A DNA stretch of 64,000 bases from Cryptomeria japonica (Eukaryota > Streptophyta > Pinopsida > Cupressales > Cupressaceae), in assembly GCF_030272615.1 (NCBI RefSeq), contig NC_081410.1:139356849-139420848 (forward strand), in the 5' to 3' direction. A program made the translations under genes and the position numbers. Shown one piece after another: positions 53,793 to 64,000 of this stretch. The notes under the pieces are model-generated. The model saw only the letters and a list, made by a program, of their open reading frames with translations. It did no database searches and was not told the origin of the DNA. Position 1 is the stretch's first letter, and every line of letters starts with the position of its first letter.

Positions 53793-55633
53793 CTACCTCC
53801 TTGGAGAGTAAACCTTCTTTTGAGCATGGGTCACAACATTAGTAGTTTGTTCTTGATTTTGTTTATCTTTGATTATGATCACATTGCAATATTCACGTTG
53901 GGAAGATTCTATCATGTTGATCACGTTATCGTTGTTAGTGTAGGTATAATTGACTCTAGCACCTCCCTTGGATTTTGAGGAATCTCCTTGTTCATAAGTT
54001 GGTAAGGGATTTTTAAAGGCCTTATGATCAACATTAGTCACATGATTTCCAACAATGATTTTGCTAGCATCGATGAGATCTTGAATTTCATGTTGGAGTT
54101 TCATGCAGTTGTTTATGTTATGTCCCTTGTTCTGATGGTAGTCACGTTATTCTTTTTCTGTCCACCATTTGGGTTTAATTTCTAGGTCATATGGTCTAGA
54201 ATTGTTTGGCAATGTTATCAAATCATTCACCAATAAAGTTTTAAAAGTTGATTCATACGATTCATCTAGAGGAGTAAAATCATGCTTAGGTTTTGAAAGC
54301 CAAGGTTTCTCTTTAAACCATTCTCTTGCTTTCTTCGGAGGATTTTCTATCACAGTTTCAGCTGCCTTGAGTGCTTGCGTGCCACTAGCCAAGTTAAATA
54401 TTGTGGATTTTGTCTTTCCTTTAGCATTGTCTACCACTCCATCATTAATAACATTTTTGTTTTTATCTTTGCCATATTTCCAGTATTTGGTCTTTTCTTT
54501 AGAACTAGAACCTTGCGATGTTTCTTTCCAAAGTGATATGTCCCCCTTTTTTATAAGCACATCTTCCATTATGAGGGTATTATCTACCATTTTGTTGAAT
54601 GAAGGATGTACTTGCATCTGGACACTATATTTCAATTCAGGGATTAAGTTGTTGACAAAGATATCCATCTTCTCAAGATCTAGGATAATCTGTGATTATC
54701 TAGAGAACATCTTTATCCATCATTGGAGAAAAGTGAGAAAGGGTTCTCCTATCTTTTGTTTGGTATTGCAAAGCTCTATCATAATGACTGGGTGATGAAT
54801 GTTATAGGAGTATTATTTTAGGAATAGTTGGATTAATTCTTCAAAAGTTTTTATTCCCATAGGTAGACTTGAGATCCATTCCATAGCTTGTCCCCCTAAA
54901 CTTCTCGGGAAAAGGCACATGAGATATGTTTGGTTGTGCATGAATTCCATACATAAAGCACAAAATTCTTTGATATGATCTTGAGGATCTGTATTCCCAT
55001 CATATTTGTTAAACTTAGGCATTTCTACTTTTGAGGGAAATGGAGGCATGTAAAGGCTTTTGTCAAATGGGAATGGGCATATTGTGTCCAAAGAATATTG
55101 TTTTGGTGATTTATCTTTGTTTTTTAGTTTTGTGACCTCAATTCGTAATGCTTGTAATTGTTTGTTTAGAATTACCAATGGTGTCTCTTCCTCTTTAGTG
55201 ACAAGGGCCTCCACATCATAACCAGTAGGAAGCTTGGTGCCTTGCTTTGCTAATTCTAGGAAATAATCTTCTTTCTCTCTAGCCATGATAACCTTCATCA
55301 TTTTTTGGAAATCTTTATCATTTTGACATTTATATATTTTAACCTCTGGAGGTTCAGAGGCTTCAGTTTCAGTTGATGAGGACTCATTATCAGTGGCATG
55401 ATTGTTGAGGTTGTCATAAGTGTCTCATTTACTAGCTTGTCTTTCTTGCCTTTCTCCAGACATTGTGGGAGATAGGGGTGACCAAAGATTGGTAGATCGT
55501 AAATTGGTATTTGTGACGATGATGGTTTATTTGAGATGAGGTCTTCTACAAAGAATGGATTGTAGTTTGATAAAAAGGGTGTTTCTTTTCCTTTGTCTAT
55601 TTTCCTACGAGAACTTCTGGTTTGAGTAGGCAT
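53793..55633 (-). pseudogene. gag: gag of D
   Basis: Start MPTQTRSSRRKIDKGKE at 55633. After a frameshift near 55300 it continues KFNKYDGNTDPQDHIKEF near 55030 and LGGQAMEWISSLPMGIKTFE, the core of Gypsy retrotransposon gag. ENPPKKAREWFKEKPWL is near 54340. DYHQNKGHNINNCMKLQHEI near 54115 is the knuckle region (its first Cys is lost to an adjacent stop/Arg). Codons 55301-53793 share one frame with several stops. Confidence 0.8.
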
Positions 55634-57670
55634 TTACAACCGACGGGGCCAAGAGCTAGATGTGTTGCAAAAGTCAAGATTAAATAGTAGCTAATTATTC
55701 ATTTAACATAGTGATTGAGTGAAGTAACTAAGATCTAGTCTGGTTTTAGGAATGATCTATCCTATGTAAGACGTTATCTAGGTTAACTTAGGTTTGATAA
55801 GATGTTATTTGAACTAGCTGAGAGATGATCGACAAAACCATGCAATGCAACGATAGGGGTACACTATCAAGGTTGTTTATGCTCAGGAGGATGAAAACAA
55901 GTATCAGGCTCGCTGTAGACTATTTTAGGCAAGTTTGACTATCCTGGACTGGCAAAATCAGAGATTCATATGACAGGATTTCTAGGACTGGATGATAGTA
56001 CTATTTTTTACGAGTTGCTACCTAATACCGTATGATAGATGGGTATGTCTAAAATGACAAACTGATAAATGCAAGGGTTTATCATACGATACATGATTTA
56101 GGATAGAACGACAATTCTCAGACCTAGATGACAGACAATTAGCTTTTGTATGACACAAAATGCAGGCTCAAATGACAAACTGTTAGGATTGATGGAATCT
56201 CGTATGACAGAAGATATGAAGAAAAATGATAAAACAAAAGGCTCGTATGACTGTGTCTAGACAAAGATTAAATGATGAGTTTTGATGACTGAGCATGACC
56301 AATTTTTGATATAGGACTGATTTTTAGTGACCGACGAAGACTAGTTTTTGACACTGACAGAGTTTATCACTGAGGTTTTTGGTATTGTTTTCTCTATTTT
56401 TGGTTTTCCAATTTTTGTTTCAGGGATGAAAACACAGAAAACATGCAAGATGAATAATGACTTCAATCACAACATACAAACCCTTTGGAAGTTGGCTTAG
56501 AGAAGAAAAACTTTGCTTGCTGACTTAGGTACACACCCAATAGCTAATCAAAATACGACCACTAAGTCTCATGCAATGGATTCTCAACGTCATATTAGCC
56601 GACTCCAAACGCTAATGAGGGCACGATATGGCAAGTGTCTTGGGAGAGTTAGTATCTCTCTTGCACAAAGATTATCAACCTTTTGGAGGTGAATCGGGTA
56701 GCTTCTATTTTGAATTGGAACTAGTAAGGGGTCTGTTCAGCACGTCGAGGTATAAACTCAATTAAGAGGTCTCCCAACCTTGAAAACCAAGGTTTAATAT
56801 ACCCAAAGGTACATAGGAGAGCTATTCCCGAGCAATGTCGTTGACTTGATTTTCATCATATCACGTTTATTTTATAGTGGGTTGGAGTACTTGGCATTTA
56901 GTCATTCCCACTTGGGTCATTCCCCTCTCACCGTTCATAATGGCTTTAAGAGTTATTAGCTCCTCGGGAGGGCAGGTCCACTAAACATATGCAAATCTCA
57001 AAATTAAAGAAAATGTCTCAAGGGTCTCGAGTTTTGATTGTCTATACAGACAAGAGCATACTCTCCAACCTCTCAAAATTTTCTTAAAACATGAAATGTA
57101 GATTTGTTCTTTAACCAAATAGCAAGTTAGGTGCCTAAAAATGAATTTAAAGAATACACGATGTTTAGTTGATTCTCTTTAGGCAACCTACAAAAACAAC
57201 GTATTAGTAGTCATGTTGTTTTTATTTTTTGACAGGCATATGTTTGATTGATAAATTCTTTGACAAGCGTCCTGCAAGAAACTGATTAGGCTATGAAAAT
57301 ATCAAGTAGACATAAGATGATTCAGGGTTAGCGTTAGCGTAATCAAAATTGGACAAAAAACCTAAAAAGTGAAATTTGTTTTAACCCGTCATAATACAGC
57401 ATTGTACGACAATTATCATGGAGTAAAATGACAAAAGGCTTTTATCGTACAAGTTAGAACTTAGAATAAAATGATAAAAGACAAAATCAGATATTCAGAA
57501 CAGAATTTCATATGACACCCTTTTTTGATTTGTATGACAAATCAAAGGCTTCGACAGAATGTCATGCGATATAGTAATACCACTCGTACGATATTTCGCA
57601 GAGATTGTATGGACGAAACCTACAAGATTTTTTTTTTAACTGATTTTGAGGCTGAAAAAGTAGTCTTCTT
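55634..57670 (-). other. Leader of D, with recurrent tatgacaaa-type motifs
   Basis: About 2 kb of non-coding sequence between primer site and gag, as in other Tat-type elements. Words of the type cgtatgaca or atgacaaa recur about ten times or more (for example near 55970, 56025, 56060, 56150, 56210, 56253, 57395, 57510 and 57530), with inverted forms such as tttatcatacga. No ORF of note. Confidence 0.5.
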
Positions 57671-57691
57671 CCCCACGGTGGGTGCCAAAAA
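57671..57691 (-). other. Primer binding site of D
   Basis: The minus strand after the 5' LTR reads tttttggcacccaccgtgg. It matches the tggcgcccaccgtgggg signature of many plant Gypsy elements, with one G-to-A change. Confidence 0.65.
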
Positions 57692-58660
57692 TGTGTGTGT
57701 GAAAAGTGGACCTGTATTTGTATCTGGAATACACAACACTTCAATTAAGTCATTAGATGCATGGTTAGTAAATCAATAATCAATGAATAATAAACCATTA
57801 CAAAGCGACCCATTGCCTTCTAGTAGATGTGAGTTTAGATTGCTCTCAGATTGCTAAGCTATCCAGTGACTAGACAACACCTAAACGAAGGATTTTAAAT
57901 CTATATGAGCATGAATATGAGCTAAATGGATGCAAGATTTAAGCTAGATATGCAAGATTAATCTAACATGATTTAAGTAATATATGAATATTTAAGCTAG
58001 ATGATTTAATGAATATGAAATAACTAATATGCAATATCTCAATGCAAATTCTCAATGAACCTAGAGCAAAAATAACATAATAACAATATATTCTCTAGGA
58101 TTTTTGAATGAGAGATGAGAGCCTAAATTTATAGAAAATTCAATAAGAAACCAAAGGCTAAGATTGGATGCTTTTCTCAGTTTTAAAGGAAATGAAACTA
58201 AAATTAAGATAAAATCAGAAGAAAAAAAAACTGATTTATTCTCTATTTCATTCAATTTTAATATTTAATTATTTTAATTGCTTTCTTTGAGATTATTTAT
58301 CAATTTTTAATTTGTTTTTCAAGATTATCTCCAATTGATTCCTTTTCTCAAATTTTAATATTTTTTTGTCAATTAATTCCTTTTTTGATGATTTAATGGC
58401 AAATTGATTTATTTAATTAAATATGCTAGGATATTTAATTAAAATAATTAAGATAATTGTTTTAAATGATTTACTTGGAATGATCAATTAATTAAATAAA
58501 TATTTAATTAATATTGGTTGATTAATTTGCCATGTGACATTTGATGATTAAAGAATTAATTGTGTGCTCAAGATTTATTTAATTGTCTTTGGTTAGGACC
58601 TTGGTGTCATTGTCAAGATTAGGGGCTCATGGTTTAGATGACCATTTTTAGGGTATTACA
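57692..58660 (-). repeat. 5' LTR of D
   Basis: 969 bp; minus strand tgtaataccc to tcacacacaca. Few differences from the 3' LTR apart from indels. AT inverted repeat at 58487-58512. TATA-like ctataaattt near 58127-58136 on the minus strand. Confidence 0.9.
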
Positions 58661-58665
58661 TACTT

Positions 58666-58963
58666 TATGTGCATATATTGATGTAGATTGGTTTGGTGAT
58701 GTTGATAATCAAAAAAGCACTTCTGGTGGAGCTTTCTTTCTTGGAAAGAAGTTGGTTTCATCGATTAGCAAGAAACAATCGTGTACTTCTTTATCTACTG
58801 ATGAAGCTAAGTATGTTTCTACTGCTACTAACTATATACAGGTTCTACGGATGAAGAAAATGTTCAAGGATATTAAAATGCATTGCATTGGACCAGTAAT
58901 TATCACTATGATAACTCTACTGCTATTGGCACATCAAAGAATCCATTATTTCACTCTAAGACA
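58666..58963 (+). pseudogene. pol: B2 RNase H continuation (cut by C2)
   Basis: YIDVDWFGDVDNQKSTSGGA, FFLGKKLVSSISKKQSCTSL and STDEAKYVSTATNYIQVL continue the RNase H broken at 40600 and match B1 at 26955-27240. It ends in tcactctaagaca, where C2 starts. The Asp in DVDW is kept. Confidence 0.8.
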
Positions 58964-60514
58964 TGTTGGCATATGTGCAGAATATGTTGACATGATGATA
59001 TTGTGTTGTCATTGATGTCAATATGCTAAAAGAGAACCGGTAATATACTGAAGAGTGAACCGGTTACATGATGAGGAGTGAATAGGATTATTGAAGTTAA
59101 GTAACTGTCAAAGAGAACCGGTATGATGTTGTGAACCAACATATGTGAAAAAGTGAAGCAGTATGATGTTGTGAATCGGAACTGGTATGTCAGAATGAGA
59201 ACCAGTATAAGGAATGTTTTGCATCTAGGGTTTATATGGCATAACTACTGGTTGGTAGTCTTAGCTTTAGGGTTTCCGGTTGAAGTGTTTCGAGCCTGTG
59301 TGTTTCAACCGATGGTATTGTGTGATGAGTTAGCATTGTAATGGAGATTAGATCATGTTACCACGTCAGCCTTGTGCACGTGAAGGATCTTGCATGAAGG
59401 AGATTGATCCTATCTAACTCGGGAATGTGCGAAGTCTTTGCAAACGGTGGAGAACGCATGATGGTTTATCACCTCTAAGAAGCAACAAAGAACGAATGAT
59501 GGAAAATGTCTTGAGATCTGTTCAAGACCATTGTATTCAAATGCAAAATGTTCAATGGTCAAGATTGAACCGATTAAATTTCTCAAACTAAGTGTTTAGG
59601 GTTTAGGGTTTATGCTACCGACCTATCTGTTTCCTATAAGGTCGATGTGGTGTTTCATGTTGAGGTTGTTGGCAAATGTTGTGTGTGTATCTATGCGTAG
59701 AGATATGTGATTCTTGCTAGACCAGTTTGAGAGGATTGATACTTGCATAGTGTGTGTGCAGAAGGAAAGAACTCAAGCAAATCTGCTTTGGCATTGAGTG
59801 CTATTATCAGATCATTGTAATACCTATTGATCTCTAATCACTTCAAAAGTTGGAAAATTCCTTAACAGGGTAGCTTTAACCAGCTTGCTGCAAATCCTTT
59901 AATAGGGTGACTCAAAGCCATTGAGTTCATAAAATCCTCTAACAAGGTAACCTCTAACAAGGTTTAACCCTTAACCAGGTATTCTATCCATCCCTTCATC
60001 AAGTGATTCCTAATAGGATTGGTTCCTAATAGAACCTGTTGTAACAATCTTTAACCAGACTAGGCTTCTAACAGGGCGGACTTCTAAAGAGTTCAAAACA
60101 GCTTGTGGGTATTCATCCCCACCGTGGTTTTTCCTAGTTGGGTTTCCACATGAAAAATATGTGTGTCATATGTGATCTCTTTTTCATGTGATGCTTTGTT
60201 GTTTTCTGTTAAGCATTGAATCATATTGATCTAGCAATTTATTATATCTCTGATGATAGATTATATGTTTATGCATAAGGACAAAGTGAAAATGAGGGAG
60301 TAGGTTGTATGGAAAGGTAAAAGGATTGACTGGTTCATGCCTTTCACAGTTGTACTATGTTTAACTGGTAGTAATCTAGTTTGGACTAGTGTTAGGGATT
60401 GCCAGTAGTTTACAGTCTGCAATCAAACTGGTTCAGGAAAAGTTTTTGTGCCTGTACTGATTCACCCCCTTTGAGTACCAATTTGGTACTCACTATTCAT
60501 CATTGAGTTATCAA
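58964..60514 (+). repeat. 5' LTR of C2
   Basis: 1,551 bp, tgttggcatatgtgc to gagttatca. It holds the telomere-like motif, TATA-like ctataag, repeated tttaac(a/c)agg words at about 59850-60070, and the C-rich end motif (gattcacccc). Confidence 0.9.
59595..59640 (+). promoter_or_regulatory. Telo-box-like motif and TATA-like box of the C2 LTR
   Basis: tttagggtttagggttta at 59595-59612 and ctataag at 59634-59640. Order and spacing are the same as in both C1 LTRs, so this is a conserved promoter layout. Confidence 0.5.
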
Positions 60515-60530
60515 TTGGTATCAGAGTGTC
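60515..60530 (+). other. Primer binding site of C2
   Basis: attggtatcagagtgt directly after the LTR; initiator-Met tRNA type. Confidence 0.8.
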
Positions 60531-60584
60531 CTCCAGGTCCTCTATGCTATAAGCTTAACCACTTGAGGGAAAGATCCTATTGTA

Positions 60585-61500
60585 ATGATGAAGAGAGAAG
60601 GTCCAAAGTTCAACAGAGATAACTTTAAAATATGGAAGCACAGAATGAAGATATACATTAGAAGCATGGGTGCTCAACATTGGAGCTATGTTGAGAATGT
60701 TTATGTTATCCCTACTAGTACTCTCACCGATGACCAAAAGAGAGAGATTCAGGAGAATGGGCAAGTCATGGAAGCCCTAATCAGTAGTTTATCTGACATT
60801 GAGTTTATTGATGTCCAGGATAAAGAAAATCCCAAAGAAGTATGGGATACTCTTGAGAATATCTATGGCGGTGATGGGCATGTAAAACAAGCTAAGGAAG
60901 AAAGGCTTAGAGGAAAGTTTGAAGACATGTAGATGGTTGAAGGTGAGACCATTCAACAATATGGAATATGAATCAAAACTGTTGTTGGAGATATCAAGAG
61001 TGCAGGTGGTAAAATGGAAGATTCCACTATTGTTAGCAAAGTTTTGAGATCCTTATTACCAGTCTATGCAATAAGGGTTGCTCCTATTCAGGAGTTGAGA
61101 TCAATATACAAGACTAAGGTATCCCTAAACTCCATCATTGCAAAATTAATAGCCTATGAGCTAAATAGTTTTTATGGTAGTGTTCAGAAGACTGAATCAA
61201 CTTTTAGAGCATCTGTTGCACCATCCAGAAAAGGAAAAGAAACAAGCACCAGTGGTGAACCAAGACAGAGCAGAGAAATGGATGATGAGGAGTTTCTAAT
61301 GGAATTTGAAGCTCTTCTTGCCAAGAGACTTCCTAAGGGAACCGGACAATATAGAGGTAAGCTTCCTTTAAAATGCTTCTCTTATAAACAGATAGGACAC
61401 ATCGCTATAAACTGTCCTAATGGTGATAGCAAGGACAAACCGAAAAGGTTGAAGAAATTCAAAAGAGGAAACCAGAGAAACTATTTTGTAGCAATTGATG
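60585..61500 (+). pseudogene. gag: C2 gag (two to three stops)
   Basis: MMKREGPKFNRDNFKIWKHR at 60585 opens a normal Copia gag (an ATG at 60588 is an equally possible start). VWDTLENIYGGD near 60840 and VSKVLRSLLPVY near 61030 are standard gag blocks. TAG 60930 and TGA 60969 interrupt one frame. The zinc knuckle CFSYKQIGHIAINC near 61375 has Cys2 changed to Tyr. It is followed without a break by the protease, so gag and pol share one frame. Confidence 0.8.
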
Positions 61501-63050
61501 AAGGTGTCACAGATGAGGAATCTGAAGATGAAGAAAATGAAGATATTGTGTTTGTTGTAGTCAAGGAGGATGTGCCAGACAAGAAGGCTCTTGTCTCCCG
61601 CTTTGATAATTCCAATGAGTGGATTATTGATAGTGGTTGCTCTCACCATATGACTGGTGACATGAGCAAGTTTATATCTCTAGAAGAGTATGATGGTGGT
61701 GTGGTTCATTTTGGTAATGATGCACCATGTATGGTCAAAGGCAGAGGTTTCATCTCTCTAAATGGAAAGAGTAGTGCTGACAATGTGTATTGGGTGGAAG
61801 GTCTCAAACACAATCTATTGAGTGTTGCCCAGTTGAATGATGGTGGACTCACTTTGAAATTCAAAAATGGAGTCTGCAAAATCAAAGGAAAGAATGGTGA
61901 ACTAATGGCCACCGGTATGCAGACCAAAGGTAACTTATTTCAGCTGAATGTAAATATAAGTACATGTCTTATGGCTAAGTTTGATGATTGTTGGATATGG
62001 CATAGGAGACACTGCCATGTAAACTTTGATAACATAGTAAAGGCTAGTAAGATCAAGGTAGTTAGAGGACTACTGATGCTGAGCAAACCAAAAAATCCTT
62101 TGTGCAGAGAATGTCAACTGGGGAAAATATCTTCCTCAACCTTCAAAGGTAAATCTTTCATTGCTGACAACTTAATTGATCTTGTGCATACTGATTTGTG
62201 TGGTCCTATGAAAACTAGGAGTGTGCAGGGAGATAGGTATTTTATGATTCTTACATATGATTGCTCAAGAATGATGTGGGTCACATTCTTGAAGGACAAG
62301 TCTGAAGCCTTTGGAAAGTTAAAAGCTTTCAGAGCACTGGTAGAAAAGGAAAGTGGTAGAAGAATCAAATGCCTTAGAACTAATCAAGGAGGGGAATTCA
62401 CTTCCGATGAATTCAACAAATATTGTGAAGAGAATGGCATCAAGAGGCAACTATCTGCCCCCCGAACTCCATAATAGAATGGCCTAGCAGAGAGAAACAA
62501 CCAGACTGTGGTTGAAGCAGCTAGAACTATGTTGATCCAAAGAAAGGTTGCTCACACCTTTTGGAGAGAAGCGGTGAGCACTGCAGTCTACACAATGAAC
62601 CAGGTACTCATCAAAAAGGGAAAGGATAAGACTCCTGATGAGTACTAGACCGGTAAGACACCAGTGGTAAGCTACTTTAGAGTGTTTGGTAGTAAATGTT
62701 ATATCAAGAGGAGTGAACATCAGAGCAAGTTTGATGCTAAATGTGATGAGGGAATATTCCTAGGGTATTCCACTAAGAGCAAAGCTCTCAAATGTTTCAA
62801 CAATAGGACTCAGAGAATTGTTGAAAGCATCAATGTTAGGGTTTATGAAAACTCTAAGAAATTAGAGGAAACCAGCAAAGAGCATGCAAGAGATGAACTG
62901 GTAGTAACCTTTTGGGAACCGGTTGCAAATCAGCCCAGTACCAGTAATTGTGCTCCTACACTGGTGTATGTTGATGCGGATGAAGATGAGGATGAAGAAG
63001 AAAAGAAAGAGGAATTTGTTAGGAATATACCTAGGTATGTCAAACTCAAT
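61501..63050 (+). pseudogene. pol: C2 protease and integrase
   Basis: Protease WIIDSGCSHHMTGDMS near 61620 with intact D-S-G, then HNLLSVAQLNDGG. Integrase: HRRHCHVNFDNIVKASKI and CRECQLGKISS (HHCC) near 62000-62130. TYDCSRMMWVTFLKD near 62250 supplies the first Asp in YDCS. NQGGEFTSDEF near 62383 has Asn where other copies have the second catalytic Asp (DQGGEF in C1). NGLAERNN near 62478 keeps the Glu. TAA 62472 and TAG 62475 replace the PQQNG Gln pair; TAG 62646 replaces Trp. The frame from 62664 continues to the acidic linker (DADEDEDEEEKKEE). Confidence 0.8.
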
Positions 63051-64000
63051 CATGATCCAAAGCAAATCATAGGAGACAAAGATGCAGGAATTCTTACAAG
63101 AAGAAAGGTCAGAGAAATCTCATGTATGATCTCTGAATTTGAGCCTAAATCATTCAAAGAGGCACATAAAGATGAAGATTGGATCAAGGCAATGGAGGAG
63201 GAACTTGACCAGATAGAGAAGAATGGTACATGGTCTTTGGTACCCAGATCGGACCACAAAAATGTCATTGGAACCAAATGGGTCTTTTGAAATAAGTTGA
63301 ATGAGGATGGCATAGTGGTAAGGAACAAAGCATGACTAGTATGTAAAGGATATGCCCAAGAAGAAGGAGAAGACTATGGTCAAACATTTGCTCCAGTAGC
63401 AAGATTGGAAGGAGTTCGTATGCTTCTTGCATATGCAACTTTTAAAGGATTCAAGGTATACCAAATGGATGTAAAATCTGCATTTTTAAATGGAATACTT
63501 GAAAAGGAGGTGTATATAGAGCAACCATATGGGTTTTCCCTATCAGAAGATAGTAACATGGTGTGTAGGCTACATAAAGCGTTATATGGACTAAAGCAGG
63601 CACCAAGAGCATGGTATGAATGCTTGCATTCCCATCTTGTGAATATTGGATTTGAAAGAACAAGAGAAGATAGCAATATCTACTTGAAATCAAAAGGAGA
63701 TCAGATTCTGATTTGCAAAGTATTTTTTGATGACATAATCTTTGGTGGAGATGACAAGATGAGTCATGAATTTGTAGATGAGATGAAAAAGGAGTTTGAA
63801 ATGTCACTCATAGGGGAAATTAAGTTCTTCATTAGACTGCAGATTCAACAAATGAAAAATGGAATCTTTATTACTGAGTCCAAGTATGTCAAAGAGGTGT
63901 TGAAGACCTTTGGCATGGAAGATAGTAAACCGGTTGGTACACCAATGGTGACCGGTTGTAAGCTATCAAAAGAGGATGACTTGGCATTGGTAAATGAGAA
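63051..64000 (+). pseudogene. pol: C2 reverse transcriptase (runs off the window)
   Basis: TWSLVPRSDHKNVIGTKWVF near 63230, then TGA at 63288 (Arg expected, CGA to TGA) and TGA at 63333 (Arg expected). YQMDVKSAFLNGILEKEVYI near 63460, LYGLKQAPRAWYECLHSH near 63570, and FFDDIIFGGDDK near 63724 with both catalytic Asp residues. FEMSLIGEIKFF and LKTFGMEDSKPVGTPMV follow. Same frame as gag. Removing the few transition stops would leave a complete domain set, so this is the youngest coding sequence in the window. Confidence 0.85.

Larger units (their letters stand above)
40601..58660 (-). mobile_element. 18-kb Ty3/Gypsy element D, Tat/Ogre-like
   Basis: Inserted in B2 with a perfect duplication TACTT (40596-40600, 58661-58665). 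On the minus strand: 5' LTR 58660-57692, primer site, ~2-kb leader, gag, protease, RT, RNase H, a second RNase H domain, integrase with C-terminal domain, a ~4-kb region with an antisense ORF, polypurine tract, 3' LTR 41627-40601. The protease-RT-RNase H-integrase order is Gypsy. Great length, a second (archaeal-type) RNase H and an antisense accessory ORF are features of the Tat lineage. All pol domains are damaged. A Copia LTR fragment (42362-43677) is nested in it. Confidence 0.85.
35404..64000 (+). mobile_element. Copia (Sirevirus-like) element B2, split by elements D and C2; right end not reached
   Basis: 5' LTR 35404-36590, then primer site, gag, protease, integrase and RT to 40600. The RNase H continues at 58666-58963 after Gypsy element D, and the element is then cut by C2. 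Homologous to B1 throughout, at clearly diverged sequence. The rest of B2 should lie beyond the window. Confidence 0.8.
58964..64000 (+). mobile_element. Copia (Sirevirus-like) element C2, right part outside window
   Basis: LTR, primer site, then one frame for gag-pol up to the window end within the RT/RNase H region. The left target site is agaca (58959-58963); the right one is outside. Same family as C1, with far better preserved coding sequence. Confidence 0.85.

Noticed and set aside
1-64000. CRISPR arrays, bacterial operons, rRNA or tRNA genes, organelle insertions
   Set aside because: No regularly spaced repeats, tRNA-like folds or rRNA sequence were seen; the tRNA-like matches are 12-18-base primer binding sites.

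Overview
The window is a stack of decayed plant LTR retrotransposons with no recognisable host gene. The AT-rich sequence, plant-type initiator-Met primer sites (tggtatcagag), Copia elements with multiplied polypurine tracts (the Sirevirus/Maximus pattern), and an 18-kb Ty3/Gypsy element with two RNase H domains and an antisense Plant Mobile Domain ORF (the Tat/Ogre pattern) point to a seed plant with a large, repeat-rich genome. A gymnosperm is my guess; the sequence does not settle it.

Left part (1-29046). A rearranged non-autonomous element (A', 1-4530, mostly minus strand) is followed by a fragment of an unknown minus-strand protein (4531-4878). That protein was split by Copia element B1 (4879-29046) and resumes at 29047-29940. 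B1 carries three insertions: a 3.1-kb LTR-like unit in its 5' LTR (5531-8631), a complete non-autonomous element A2 in integrase (11245-17826), and Copia element C1 at the start of RT (18580-26028). C1's own 3' LTR holds a further 1.26-kb insertion (24250-25507). Most insertions keep 5-bp target duplications, exact or with one or two mismatches, so the nesting order can be read.

Right part (29047-64000). About 3 kb without a gene is followed by a broken plus-strand ORF of unknown family (32978-35403). It abuts the 5' LTR of a second B-family Copia element, B2 (from 35404). B2 is split by the minus-strand Gypsy element D (40601-58660, perfect TACTT duplication) and by a second C-family element, C2 (58964 to the window end). 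Element D carries gag, protease, RT, dual RNase H and integrase, an antisense Plant Mobile Domain ORF between pol and its 3' LTR, and a nested fragment of another Copia LTR element (E).

The most interesting content is not the pol genes. It is (i) family A, a non-autonomous Sirevirus-like element with a coiled-coil/zinc-knuckle gag plus a single ~1,070-codon ORF of unknown function, whose frame is conserved between two highly diverged copies and which has a TATA-like motif of its own; (ii) the antisense Plant Mobile Domain ORF of the Gypsy element; and (iii) two further long unknown ORFs. Nearly all coding regions are pseudogenes. In the younger ones (A2, C2) most stops fit C-to-T or G-to-A changes, as expected for methylated, silenced DNA. 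All family names and domain calls come from motif recognition by eye.
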